Of a DNA stretch of 64,000 bases, positions 17,976 through 27,058 are shown one piece after another. The notes beneath the pieces were generated by a model. The model was given only the letters and a program-made list of their open reading frames with translations. It made no database searches and had not been told where the DNA came from. This stretch comes from Microbulbifer sp. MKSA007. Its GTDB lineage: Bacteria; Pseudomonadota; Gammaproteobacteria; Pseudomonadales; Cellvibrionaceae. The stretch's first letter is position 1. Each line of letters begins with the position of its first letter. A program made the position numbers and the translations under genes. Where the stretch lies: positions 3,952,501-4,016,500 of the forward strand of contig CP128433.1 in NCBI GenBank assembly GCA_032615215.1, read 5' to 3'.

Positions 17976-18746
17976 CTAAACAATTACTCCATCAGGAAAT
18001 ATCAAATTGGAAACCCCCTGATAGGTTAGCACGCACATAAAAATTGATAAGGCATATCGAATAATCGATCGATATCGCTCTTCATCAATCCTCGATTGAA
18101 GCTTAAATCCAATAATTAGTCCAAAATATGCAAATACGGTAATTGCAGATAGCGACATCAACTCCAAATCATCAAAACTCAAGTAAACTGAAAGTACAGA
18201 AAGCTGTATCAGCTTGCCAATCAAGAAACAAATATTGGAAATAAGGATTACTTCCTTTGATGATCTGGCAACTTCCAATAAGTAAATCATCAGTAGAGGC
18301 GCAATCGCATTAGTCGCGCCACCAATCACCCCAGCCAAGCCGCCCATAATGACAGGAAAAAGTACTGGCTGACTGGAGAATTTAGACAAATAACCCCTTA
18401 AACGATTGGAGAACAGGTAAATTAAGATTGATACCGCCAGTAACAACTTGAGAATATCCGGATTTGCCCAGGTTAACAGCCATGTTCCGGTAAGGCTTCC
18501 AAGAGACACCAGTAATATTACTAAACTATATTTAGAAAAATTAATCCTATAATCTCGACACTTATAAAGACTGGATATAATTACCAAAAGCGACGGCAGG
18601 ATGGTTAACACCACTGCCGTTTTCAAATCATAAGCAAGTGCCAGAATAGGCGTCGCAAGCATTGGGAAACCAAACCCCAATGCTCCGTGAGCCATACCTG
18701 CTACCAGAATAAGCAACAATCCAACTATAACTATCTCTATAACCAC
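17976..18746 (-). CDS. TauE/SafE-family membrane permease
   Basis: A 256-aa polytopic protein with about eight hydrophobic segments and the two-repeat architecture of TauE/SafE anion exporters. Its GLLLILVAGMAHGALGFGFPMLATPIL N-terminus and GGLAGVIGGATNAIAPLLMIY centre are typical. It probably moves a sulfonate, sulfite or other organic anion across the inner membrane. The start follows the stop of the dioxygenase gene by 3 nt, so the two form an operon. Confidence 0.88.
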   Translation of the reverse strand: MVIEIVIVGLLLILVAGMAHGALGFGFPMLATPILALAYDLKTAVVLTILPSLLVIISSLYKCRDYRINFSKYSLVILLVSLGSLTGTWLLTWANPDILKLLLAVSILIYLFSNRLRGYLSKFSSQPVLFPVIMGGLAGVIGGATNAIAPLLMIYLLEVARSSKEVILISNICFLIGKLIQLSVLSVYLSFDDLELMSLSAITVFAYFGLIIGFKLQSRIDEERYRSIIRYALSIFMCVLTYQGVSNLIFPDGVIV

Positions 18747-18749
18747 CCG

Positions 18750-19538
18750 TTAAGCAACCCTCGATATAGCAGGCATATTAAAACGTATTCGTTTAAGGTG
18801 CCTTTTCCTATCCTTAATTCCTGTTCTTGCGTGAAGGTATCGTCGATTATCCAATAACAATATCTGGTTATTATTCAACCTAACCTTAAACATATTATGT
18901 GGCAAAGATATTTTTAGCTCCAGCTCACGTAAAGCATCAAGCTCATCTGAAGAGCAATACTCACGCTCGATAATATCATACCTGTATCTGAAACCATGGC
19001 TCTCATCAATTAAGGATGCCTCTATAAACTCAGACGACTTGCGAAACTCTTCAGGAACACGCAGTTTAAACTTACTACTTGAAAGTACCTGGAAAGTTTT
19101 ATCGGAGAGGCTCTCGATTATCCTGTCGGCACAGACAAGAATATTTTCTCCGCCTCCATGCATATCAGCGTGCACAACGAAGAGACCAAAGTAGCCAGGC
19201 ATCTCCGATTCAAAAGCACCGTCATTGTGCAAGAAGAATTCTCTATCACTATGAGATATAGCCAATGCCTCATCGCCTGTCTCACCACCAATTCTCACAT
19301 CCCAAACCGTTCGCCCCATAGAATCATGCTCATGTACCAACCCGATGGTATTGACAATATCCTCCATCACTTCAGCAGAATCATCAGAAAATTTGAGATG
19401 GATAAGCGCAATCCCCTTTTTAAACAGGGCTATCTTATAACTTTCATACTCTATGTCCGAACAGGACCCAAGTTCAAAGCAGCAGTAACTTGGGACTCTA
19501 AGTGGCATGGCATGCGATGAAAAATAGAGTGACGACAT
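18750..19538 (-). CDS. TauD/TfdA-like Fe(II)/2-oxoglutarate dioxygenase
   Basis: A 262-aa protein with the facial-triad pattern of the TauD family: H104-N-D106 in FFLHNDGAF, the distal H236 in RRYLHARTG and a C-terminal Arg in LKRIRFN for 2-oxoglutarate. These enzymes hydroxylate small molecules such as sulfonates or modified amino acids. The adjacent permease suggests uptake or export of the substrate or product, but the substrate is unknown. No signal peptide is seen. Confidence 0.8.
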   Translation of the reverse strand: MSSLYFSSHAMPLRVPSYCCFELGSCSDIEYESYKIALFKKGIALIHLKFSDDSAEVMEDIVNTIGLVHEHDSMGRTVWDVRIGGETGDEALAISHSDREFFLHNDGAFESEMPGYFGLFVVHADMHGGGENILVCADRIIESLSDKTFQVLSSSKFKLRVPEEFRKSSEFIEASLIDESHGFRYRYDIIEREYCSSDELDALRELELKISLPHNMFKVRLNNNQILLLDNRRYLHARTGIKDRKRHLKRIRFNMPAISRVA

Positions 19539-20088
19539 TTTCAGCTCCCTTGATGAACAATTCCTTTACGATTCCCACAATATGAACTTCTACCCACAAG
19601 ATAAAAGGAGCAATCTTTATGCCAAATATCACATATGTACCAAACTCCTACGTCTCCAACTTTAGTCCCTGATGGCGTTTAAAGCTCTTTAACACCGAAA
19701 ACCAGTGGAAACTCTCTGAATCGCCTATCACAAAGTAACCCAGGCCATCCTAATAAGGCCTTGTATATTTCACAAAACAGCAACAATCTACCCGTTCAGG
19801 CCAAGATAATCTACCTCCAAACAGATAAAATTTATCGTAGTGCGGCAAAACCACAGCGAAATAGCTCTCTAGTCATGACCATTTAATAAAACCACAACAA
19901 ATACCCCTTAAAAAAGAAAAGAAAGCATCGCAAAATAAGAGCCAATATCGGGGACAAGCATTCCCTATTAATTCCCCACTCAGGTGGAATAATAAAAAGT
20001 CAGGCGCTAACAATAGAATATATAAAGCGGACCAAGGTCACACCTATAAGGACCAATTCTGCCATCGAGCCAAGCCGAGGGGAAAAGT
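19539..20088. other. Gene-free stretch upstream of the FecR-like gene
   Basis: About 550 bp, AT-rich, with no credible frame. It must hold the promoters of the divergent dioxygenase and FecR-like genes. A normal FecR gene would be preceded by an ECF sigma gene, and none is recognisable here. Confidence 0.6.
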
Positions 20089-20757
20089 ATGGAAGATTTA
20101 AAGACACGGGAGCCATTTAAATGCCGTTACCAAACAGCCCCCAAGGAAATATCTAAACAAACCCTACCTGATGGCAGCCATATAAAGTTGAGTGCCACAA
20201 CTAAAGTACTCGTCAATTATTCAGAGACACGCAGACGCATACGTCTATTAAATGGGGAGGCCCAAATAAGCACTTGTAAAGAGGTAACCTGGCCTTTTAT
20301 AGTAGAATCACGACAAGCATTGATCCGTACACATAAAGCCACTTTCAATATTGACCAGCGATATGGAGTAACAGAAGTCACTGTTCTCGAAGGGAATATC
20401 ACTGTCAGCCCAGTAAAACAAAATAAAAATCGCGCCGAAATAAAGAAAGGGGAGATGCTCAAAGTAACTGAGCACAACACCGGTGCAATCAAAGGTTTTG
20501 AGGTTTCCAGCTATAAGGATTGGGGAAGCGGATTTACAAAGGCTGATAACATCAGATTAACAGAACTCCTAATATCGCTAAATCGCTTTACAAATACCCC
20601 GCTTGTGACGAGAGACCAGAACACTAGTAGACTACTTGTTAGTGGGGTTTATGACCTGAATCATATAGAAGATACCGTCCTCTGTCTGAGCAAATCTTAT
20701 AACCTGAAAGTCACAAAAGAAGAGTCTCACACAGTGTTAGAGCTGCTTCCAGAATAA
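20089..20757 (+). CDS. FecR-like domain protein without membrane anchor (orphan)
   Basis: A 222-aa protein with a FecR domain: TLPDGSHIKLSATTKVLVNY near residue 25, then RRIRLLNGEAQI and F-I-VES, and a V-TVLEGNITV end near 110. A C-terminal secretin/TonB short-N-like (DUF4974/STN) region follows, with LLVSGVYDLNHIEDTVLCLSKSYNLKVT near residue 190. Normal FecR proteins are anti-sigma factors of the outer-membrane siderophore-signalling type with an N-terminal cytoplasmic region and a membrane helix. Both are missing here and no sigma gene is adjacent. The start is supported by a GAGGGG ribosome binding site. It may be an inactive remnant or a soluble variant. Confidence 0.7.
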   Translation: MEDLKTREPFKCRYQTAPKEISKQTLPDGSHIKLSATTKVLVNYSETRRRIRLLNGEAQISTCKEVTWPFIVESRQALIRTHKATFNIDQRYGVTEVTVLEGNITVSPVKQNKNRAEIKKGEMLKVTEHNTGAIKGFEVSSYKDWGSGFTKADNIRLTELLISLNRFTNTPLVTRDQNTSRLLVSGVYDLNHIEDTVLCLSKSYNLKVTKEESHTVLELLPE

Positions 20758-20908
20758 TAACCTAGCTTGTTAAATACCAACAAAAGTCGTCTTGTGTACC
20801 TAACAATAAAGATAAAACAGTACTTTTCTGTAATTCTACCAGCAAATACGGTCAATCTTAGGGGCTCAGTATTACTAAAAATACGTAATTTGCTAGCCTA
20901 GTACCCTC

Positions 20909-20975
20909 AGCTGGCAAGGGGTACCAGGAATTCTCTTTCTGGTCCAGAGACTCCGAACCTTGCCAGCTTTTTTTA
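20909..20975 (+). terminator. Strong composite hairpin terminator
   Basis: AGCTGGCAAGG (20909-20919) pairs perfectly with CCTTGCCAGCT (20958-20968), which runs into TTTTTTT. An inner ACCAG/CTGGT stem makes a two-level hairpin. It lies 150 bp after the FecR-like gene and before the convergent membrane-protein gene. The long loop and distance leave open that it ends a small RNA. Confidence 0.75.
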
Positions 20976-21027
20976 TCACTTTCACTCAAAGTAAGTGACA
21001 GTAGAGCCAAAGAAAAGGCTGTAAATC

Positions 21028-22967
21028 CTACTCAACCGTGTCCTTATCTTCTTGCCTCAAATAACCAGCCGCATTTTCATCTTGAGCTAATTGTCCCTGT
21101 TCTGTCATTGGCAGAGCGCGACTTTGCTGATTAATAGCATGAATATTCGAAGTGTTTTCCAAGTCTCTGCTGCTTGTAATGGAGGCAATAGACTCTCTAT
21201 CTTTCAAGAAACTAATTACGTCATCCCTGATTTCAGATAAGTCGCGTTCAGACTTGTGCATTTCAAGTATATGCCTTGGATACTCCAAGTTTCTCATGCC
21301 AGATGCGGCAAATGTACTTGAGACAACCCTGGTTACTATCACCCAAGGCGTAATCGAACTTCTGACTAGTACATTTTCAGAACGAGTACTGTCGTGTATT
21401 CCAGTGCCCGTTGAGATCTTAGATTCAGTGAATGTCCCTTCGCATTTAAAATACACCAATAGTGATTCAAACTGCATCTCAGCAAAGAAGATATGTGCCG
21501 CATTGACCAACAAGCGAGCAAATATATTAAGAATAAATCCTATCAATAGCAAGTGAATTAGCGTCATACAGAGAGCGCCGCCTGCTGAAATATACTGTTC
21601 TAGCAGAGCTAAGCGGCCAGCTTCCTCGTCTAAGGTGCCAAACTCCTGTTTAATGGCTGTAAGAGATTCTGGCTGAAAGAAGTGAATAACATCAATCAAA
21701 GAGTATGCCAGCCAAATAGCTAGCGCAGTAACAACGATATAGAGCGCATTACCTGCGAAAAGACTAATATCACGAATCAGCTTGAATTTTTCACCCAAAT
21801 CAACAGGACGAACGGTAGGTTGTACTTCCTGGATCATTTCCCCATTGAATGAACCTTTACCATCCACTTGCTCTTCAAGTTTTGGATCAAGCTCTCTGTA
21901 AATACGATTGGGCACTTCCTTATAACGACGATTTGCCATCACAAGGTTATCCAGGTTTATAAAGATTTCCTTCGGGTGAACCGATTCCTGCCAGTTATCC
22001 CTTAATTCAGAAACCTCAGTGACCGGGTTTGCAATTTCGCTTCTAAAGCGCAGCATATAGACAACCGCGAAACTACAAGCAGCGCCTACAAATATAACCC
22101 CAAGAATATACAAGAACGGGCTAAAGCTCGGTAAAGCCTGAGTCAATACACCGGACACACTGATTATTTCATCTAGGGAAGAGGTACCTTCCCCCTTAAA
22201 AGCCTCAACGCCTAAACTTAACCCCAATCCTAGCAACAGAGGCACCACAATCGAGAATAATATCGTTTTTGCAATACTTCCCCCCGTAAGGCTCGCTACA
22301 CTTTTCTGGGCTTCCCGTGAAATACCTTTACTCGCAGAGTGCCATACAATCAATGTATAAAGTAAAGCGATGGCAGAGTACATCGGGAATAGCTTTTCTC
22401 CCATATCACCAGCAAAACCACTGAGACAAATAAAAGCGACAATGACATAGGAGAGCAAGACAGTTAATGTACTTACCCATGCGCCAAACTGTGCCTGAGC
22501 CATATTTCGAATGGGGTATGGCATATAAAGCAATTTAGGGAAGATACTGTGTAATACCCGAGCCAAGAAGCCCTTAGGCTCTAGAAAGGTTGGATTCTTA
22601 CGGCCAACTAACATCTCTTCTAAGCCGGAAGCGGTATAAGCCACTTCATTTTTCTCTTCTGATGCCGTACTCGTTTCAGATTTAGAATGGTTAAAAGCTA
22701 ATGATACCGGATGATTTCGACCGACAAAGAAGCGCAATAAGGCCAAAATACCGCCTGATAGAGCCCTTATACCGCCGACCAGCAGGATTGCCCCCACTAA
22801 GACAAGCACCCAACCACTTACGGGGTCCGACTTCACTTGGCCAGCAGCGATAAACAGCAAGATTAGGGCAACAATGAACTGAACTCCCCCCTAATTGCGG
22901 TAACCCGGCCTTCTTTCTTAAAAGGGTTCTTCAGGCCCAAATCAATCGAGCCGTAATCAAACGCCAT
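21028..22967 (-). pseudogene. Large membrane protein of unknown function, frameshifted near the N-terminus
   Basis: The long open part (from 22860) encodes 610 aa with about nine membrane segments in groups (near residues 10-45, 130-190, 200-270, 375-400, 430-460) and a hydrophilic C-terminus. The true start is the ATG at 22965-22967, reading MAFDYGSIDLGLKNPFKKEGRVTAIRG. This frame leaves the main one at a run of six C's (22886-22891). One more G on the coding strand joins it as IRGGVQFIVALILLFIAAGQ, giving about 646 aa. So the gene is broken by a one-base homopolymer deletion, or the run is a sequencing error or a phase-variable tract. No family was recognised. Confidence 0.7.
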
Positions 22968-22999
22968 AGAGTATCCCCTTAGTACTGGTACTTATGCCT

Positions 23000-23057
23000 A
23001 AAGCCTTAATCTGCTAAAAGAAGATGTACTTCTCAATTCAATGCAGCTTAAGGCTTT
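23000..23057. repeat. Inverted repeat between two minus-strand genes
   Basis: AAAGCCTTAATCTGC at 23000-23014 pairs with GCAGCTTAAGGCTTT at 23043-23057 with one mismatch. It lies just upstream of the large membrane-protein gene. It could be a leader hairpin, a terminator for the macro-domain gene or a small inverted-repeat element. Its role is unknown. Confidence 0.4.
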
Positions 23058-23102
23058 CCTGACTGTTTTTCACTCACTTTCTATAAAGATACTTGCTATG
23101 CA

Positions 23103-23701
23103 CTAGCAAGCTAATTGCAGCCCTCTATGTGCTGCATGTATTTCTGTATAACTGGGTATTCTTGAAGGCTTTGATAGGGAGTTATAGGCTGCTCGCATAT
23201 GGCCTGCACAACGCCTAGCCGATAAGTTACCTATACCTGTTCCCAGGCCAGAACATAGAATCGAGTTAATTCTCTCCGGGGAGTTTGATCGGTTAAATAG
23301 CTGCACAGAGTTTAAGATTGCTCGAAAAGCGTAATATGCATTTAGCGTACTGGAAACATCTTCCGGCACGCGCGTAGTTGGAGCTGATATTAAATATGGC
23401 CAATTTTCATGGGAGGTAGCTACTAATACAGCTGATCCTATCGGGAGTTCTACATGAAAGTCGGATTTGATCCGTGCTTGCACCCGATCCTCTACTTGAA
23501 AACCGAGCCTACCCATAATTGGCAGATCCAACCCTCCATCCCTAATTCCGAAGCTATTGGCAGGGCTAACCATTGCGTCAACTGGCTTGGAAAAAAATTA
23601 CCCTCGAAAACGCCTACAATTTCAATATCTTCAAATACTGGACTCCAAGCTTCCACAAGCTCCTTGGACTTATCAATTAAATAGATTTAATCTGGCAGCA
23701 T
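23103..23701 (-). pseudogene. Macro-domain protein, broken
   Basis: The open 156-codon part has the macro domain (ADP-ribose binding/hydrolysis) pattern: MVSPANSFGIRDGGLD, ELPIGSAVLVAT, LISAPTTRVPEDVS, and GLGTGIGNLSARRCAGHM. The missing N-terminus lies upstream in another frame as IYLIDKSKELVEAWSPVFED, and the switch occurs in a run of seven A's (23591-23597). One extra T on the coding strand would join the two parts. An in-frame TAA just after a possible ATG at 23699-23701 adds a second lesion. So this is more likely a true pseudogene than its neighbours. Confidence 0.75.
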
Positions 23702-23778
23702 AGGCAGAACCTAATATTAAATAACACTCATGTCATATTTAGAAGATATTATACACGAGCCTATTATCATATACCCAA

Positions 23779-24711
23779 CTAAAGTCCCTCACTCATTGTT
23801 TCACGACATAATCTTACATACTTATCAGCTTTACAATGAATATATTTATCATCACTATTTTTTAAAAGAGAAACCAAATCAATAGAAGTATATTTAAACC
23901 CAACTGGCCGTCCAATTTCATCGATTAATTTGTTACACAGTACGGCAATACAAGATAATCTAACCCAAAGAATTGGTGTATCTTTGAGACAAAACCCAGA
24001 CATGACATCAACAAGGGGCGAAAGTTTATTCACAAAATCAATATTCACAAGCTCGTCAGAAAATTCTGAAAAAGACATACATCGCATTATTGATTGACCT
24101 TCATGAACAACTAGAGCATTACCAATATTCGACAGTACATCAAAAAATATATGTTCTTTTTGTGTTTTCCAATTAGCCTTAGGATGATGGCAAATCACTT
24201 TTGAGCCAGACAGCATAACAAACAAAGACTTCTTAAATTCTAGTAACTTAATCGATGAATCATCTACAGCAAAATCAGCATACGCGACCTTGCTTTCTAT
24301 AAGCTCTGAAAGACAGAGAAGTCTAGCCAAACGATATATGGTACTTTTACCATAATGCCCATCCAAATTAATACTATATGGATTTCTTGGCATCTCTGAC
24401 ACCCTTACTTTAAAGTCTCGAGCAGCCAACAAAAGCTGAAATTTCAATGGCCCAATAGCGTGATAAAGACGAGCCCTGGCCTCAAAATTATACTTAATAT
24501 CTGCGTCATGCTGTTTTAAATATAGTTCAACATCTTTCCTAACTTGACCATTTTGCTTACCTTTAAATGCATCAAGTGATTTTTCAAGCTCAACCCTATG
24601 AACTTGCAAATCTTTTTTAAGCCGATGAGAAACAAGTAATTTTGTTAGCCAGACAGCAGCAAAAGAAGAAACCCCCAATGAAGAAATAAATGTAACTATG
24701 TCTACTTCCAT
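23779..24711 (-). CDS. Hypothetical membrane-anchored protein
   Basis: A 310-aa protein with one N-terminal hydrophobic segment (about residues 7-27), then a charged helical stretch (about 30-75, RLKKDLQVHRVELEKSLDAFKGK) likely to be a coiled coil, and a globular C-terminal region rich in Leu, Ser and Lys. I recognise no family. It lies on low-GC DNA between the broken macro-domain gene and the integron end, so recent acquisition is plausible. Confidence 0.6.
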   Translation of the reverse strand: MEVDIVTFISSLGVSSFAAVWLTKLLVSHRLKKDLQVHRVELEKSLDAFKGKQNGQVRKDVELYLKQHDADIKYNFEARARLYHAIGPLKFQLLLAARDFKVRVSEMPRNPYSINLDGHYGKSTIYRLARLLCLSELIESKVAYADFAVDDSSIKLLEFKKSLFVMLSGSKVICHHPKANWKTQKEHIFFDVLSNIGNALVVHEGQSIMRCMSFSEFSDELVNIDFVNKLSPLVDVMSGFCLKDTPILWVRLSCIAVLCNKLIDEIGRPVGFKYTSIDLVSLLKNSDDKYIHCKADKYVRLCRETMSEGL

Positions 24712-25117
24712 GACTCAATATTTCCATACTTAATCTAACTAAAGATGCTACCGACTGTAGCATCTATCTTATCTTTTATGCTGACCATCAGAGCTTATCA
24801 TTCATTGTGATAATAAAAAATCAATAAATCCACAAAGGCCCTTCCAGGCATACCAAAATGAAAATTTTATCAATTAAAAAATCTTTAAACTCTAAGTAGT
24901 ATAACTACTGATATATCGAGTGTATCAGGTACACTCTTCGTGAACTATATAGGATAGAGGCCTTTATCAAGGTAACGTTACCTCTTAACGGACGTTAAAT
25001 ACGTCCTTTTTATTAGTAAACCTCAGCTATTTATCACTTTGAATATTCAATATGATCCATGCCATTGAATTACATATCAAATAGCCTCTTAAAATAAACT
25101 TGCCAGATACAATTTTA
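24712..25117. other. Gene-free AT-rich stretch with several hairpins
   Basis: No gene was found. The centre (24894-25012) carries a chain of perfect short hairpins ending in a terminator-like structure on the plus strand (separate entry). Confidence 0.6.
24894..25012 (+). ncRNA. Candidate small structured RNA ending in a terminator
   Basis: Four stem-loops occur in succession. These are AGTAGT-ATA-ACTACT (about 24895-24909), GAGTGTA-TCAGG-TACACTC (24918-24936) and the palindrome GGTAACGTTACC flanked by AGAGG/CCTCT (24956-24985). Last comes GGACGT-TAAAT-ACGTCC followed by TTTTTATT (24990-25012), a good intrinsic terminator. No protein gene precedes this terminator on the plus strand. A TATAAC at 24900-24905 could be a -10 box, but no clear -35 was found. 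This is an inference from structure only. Confidence 0.35.
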
Positions 25118-25300
25118 CTACGCACTGACGCCTAGCTCTCGCGCCACAGAAGCCGTTGTTGCTCCAGGCTTTTCCGCTTTCTTAACTGCTTCTCTACGGA
25201 ACTCCTCCGTATACGCCTGAGTTCTTTTCTTACCCATGATACACCTCCGTGTTAGGCCTAAACCTAACTATACAGGGTGTCTACTAAACGTGGGTAAGTC
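25118..25300 (-). mobile_element. IS3-family remnant (transposase OrfA N-terminus and one end)
   Basis: From ATG at 25237 the minus strand reads MGKKRTQAYTEEFRREAVKK followed by an HTH (ATTASVARELGVS), the N-terminus of an IS3-family OrfA, and stops at 25118. The rest of OrfA and all of OrfB are missing. The sequence TGTCTACTAAACGTGGGTAAGTC (25279-25301), read as GACTTACCC..., looks like the original IS end. It touches the last attC site, so this insertion or a deletion from it may define the distal boundary of the integron. Confidence 0.75.
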
Positions 25301-25304
25301 TTAG

Positions 25305-25399
25305 CTATAACGCCGCAAGCAACGGCCGTATATAGCAGCGAAGCTGCGAAATGGAGGTCCAGCCCACGTAGTGGGCGATGTTGCCTTACATTGTTAAGC
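25305..25399. repeat. attC site 30 (most distal)
   Basis: Core sites are CTATAAC and GTTAAGC, with a palindromic interior. It ends the last cassette. The outer side abuts the IS3 remnant. Confidence 0.85.
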
Positions 25400-25780
25400 A
25401 TTTTCCTCATACCTAACTTTAGTGAAACCCGCAGCATTTAGAATACTGAATAACTGGGAAAAAATAACCTCATCACGTGAAAGCCTATTTTTGCCAAAGA
25501 TAGCCTCAACAAATGACCTCTTCTTGGTGATCATAACCCTCCACTCACCCAGATTGGATGAGTCGTTTTCGGGAAGCCCGCCAACTCCCAGATAGTAACC
25601 ACTGCAATCTATTTCCCAACCCCAGTCTTCCTGGTAGATATCAGACACTTCAATACCACTATTTTCGAGGTGAGGTTTTAACCAATTGGCAAAATCTTCA
25701 CCAAAGCAACCTGGATTAATAAAATGATCATGCTCTTTTGTGAGATTAAACTGGTCAGTTTCGAAAAATATAGTACGCAT
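25394..25780 (-). CDS. Hypothetical cassette protein
   Basis: A 128-aa soluble protein of unknown function, mixed alpha/beta in composition, with no signal peptide or membrane segment. It begins 15 nt after the cassette boundary, and its stop TAA is the attC core (GCTTAAC). A two-beta-strand WGWEIDCSGYYLGVGGLPEND segment in the middle is similar in style to small immunity-like cassette proteins, but I recognise no family. Confidence 0.7.
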   Translation of the reverse strand: MRTIFFETDQFNLTKEHDHFINPGCFGEDFANWLKPHLENSGIEVSDIYQEDWGWEIDCSGYYLGVGGLPENDSSNLGEWRVMITKKRSFVEAIFGKNRLSRDEVIFSQLFSILNAAGFTKVRYEENA

Positions 25781-25788
25781 GATCTAGT

Positions 25789-25878
25789 GCTTAACGTTGC
25801 CAGCAAGGGCAGCCGAAGCTAAGCGTAGGCTGTCCAGCCCAGCCACCGGCTGGGCGATCTTGCCTGGCCTGGTTATAG
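25789..25878. repeat. attC site 29
   Basis: Core sites are GCTTAAC and GTTATAG. It is nearly the same attC as those at 43160 and 44263, each ending an ORF-less cassette. Confidence 0.85.
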
Positions 25879-26158
25879 CTGGCGCGCACTGAACAACCTA
25901 CCTGCTCTCTCTGCCAGCCACCTTTGGCTGGCCACTGCCCGATAAATTTACTGGGAAAAATACCATACTTTCCCCAACGGTTAACTAACTGACTGGCACT
26001 CCACAATGCTGCAGCTAGCTTGCAGAGCTTGTTGGCTTTAAACGAAGGCACTTGAACGGAACTGCGGTGCCAACTTGCAGGAAAACTCTCTGGAGAAATG
26101 TGCTCAGGAAGAGATTGGTGCTTGCAGCAACTTCAAACTACCTAAAAAATGACCGCCA
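25879..26158 (-). repeat. ORF-less cassette, copy 1
   Basis: The cassette body of about 280 bp resembles 44353-44630 closely and 43254-43534 more distantly. The minus-strand frame across it (86 codons) runs through the attC, and the same frame is not kept in the other copies because of indels, so it is probably not coding. A hairpin GCCAGCC-AAAGGT-GGCTGGC is kept in all three copies with a changed loop. It may encode a structured RNA or a promoter. Confidence 0.6.
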
Positions 26159-26248
26159 CAATAACGCCTAGCACACGGGCGGCCGAAGCAAAGCGTAGGC
26201 CGTCCAGCCCACATATTTTGTGGGCAATCGTGCTGCTTTTTGTTATGC
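26159..26248. repeat. attC site 28
   Basis: Core sites are CAATAAC and GTTATGC, with a GCACACGG...ATCGTGCTGC palindrome. Confidence 0.85.
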
Positions 26249-26249
26249 A

Positions 26250-26549
26250 TTAGCCTCTCCGCCAGTCTTTAATAGTTGCAATAAGTAGAGCTATGAAAAT
26301 TACTAGAAGGAAAAAGGCAACACCATAGCCCACGGCACCATCTACTTTAGCTCCTTTGGCCTCCCAATGCCCATAGGTTATAAGCTGATATAGCATTGCA
26401 AAAGATATGAAGCCACTAGTAAATACAGCTAGTAACATATGCCGCAAATTGAAAAGCTTTTTCCCAAAAGCAAGCTCCCCCCATGAAGGAGTCTCGATTT
26501 TTCTATCGAGGCCTTTTCGACGCCATCGGCGGTCTTTGAGATTAGACAT
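26250..26549 (-). CDS. Small membrane protein (cassette)
   Basis: A 99-aa protein with a basic N-terminus (NLKDRRWRRKGLDRK) followed by two hydrophobic segments at about residues 38-58 and 72-92, and a short basic C-terminus. An inner-membrane protein of unknown function. Typical of the many small membrane proteins in chromosomal integrons. Confidence 0.7.
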   Translation of the reverse strand: MSNLKDRRWRRKGLDRKIETPSWGELAFGKKLFNLRHMLLAVFTSGFISFAMLYQLITYGHWEAKGAKVDGAVGYGVAFFLLVIFIALLIATIKDWRRG

Positions 26550-26558
26550 AGTTTTTAT

Positions 26559-26639
26559 TCATAACGCCGCCAACACGCGCGAGCAACTTGTTGCGAGTCC
26601 AGCACGCGCAGCGTGTATAAGTGATTGGCCTTGTTATGC
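26559..26639. repeat. attC site 27
   Basis: Core sites are TCATAAC and GTTATGC. The interior has GAGCAAC/GTTGCGA and GCACGCGC/GCGTGT stems. Confidence 0.85.
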
Positions 26640-26642
26640 TGG

Positions 26643-27026
26643 TTAACCATATGTATACAAAGCGGCAGGTATAAATGTTGTTATGGTTGCCAGCCAGAAT
26701 ATAAGTGCATGTGTTTTAGGGATTCCTTTCTCTGCAGGGATATCCCTGAAAAAGTAATAAACCACGAAATAGTAAGATATTGGTAAAGCAAGAAGTAGAA
26801 ATAGTGCCGTATACATTATCAAATGAGGAGCACTATCTATGTCGATAAAGTATGTGAACGTTAACCAAAATAAACCAGTGGCCCAAAAAAACACATGAAC
26901 TGTAAATCTGTACCATAGATTAAGGTGGTATTCGTAACCGCAATCTGGACATGTAGTCGTTGAAAACTGAAACATCATCTTTTCAGAAATGTCTTTCGAC
27001 TTACACTTAGGGCATTCTATTGCCAC
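26643..27026 (-). CDS. Zinc-ribbon membrane protein (cassette)
   Basis: A 127-aa protein. The N-terminus has CPKCKSKDISEKMMF...CPDCGYEYH, a four-Cys zinc ribbon, followed by three hydrophobic segments (about residues 38-58, 65-92, 105-125). It resembles the zinc-ribbon plus TM architecture often seen in prokaryotic membrane proteins of unknown role. It follows the IS-interrupted attC at 27045. Confidence 0.7.
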   Translation of the reverse strand: MAIECPKCKSKDISEKMMFQFSTTTCPDCGYEYHLNLWYRFTVHVFFWATGLFWLTFTYFIDIDSAPHLIMYTALFLLLALPISYYFVVYYFFRDIPAEKGIPKTHALIFWLATITTFIPAALYTYG

Positions 27027-27044
27027 TGCATTATTCCTTGTGCT

Positions 27045-27058
27045 GCATAACGCCTTGG
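27045..27058. repeat. Left arm of attC site 26, split by IS copy 1
   Basis: The core GCATAAC and 7 further bases remain to the left of the IS. The right arm is 28534-28599 (ending GTTAAAC). The 8 bases next to the IS are CGCCTTGG on the left and CGCCGCGC on the right, which do not match. Confidence 0.8.

Noticed and set aside
25791..26051. Open frame of 86 codons over the ORF-less cassette and attC 29
   Set aside because: The frame is not kept in the two related cassettes and more than a third of it is attC sequence.
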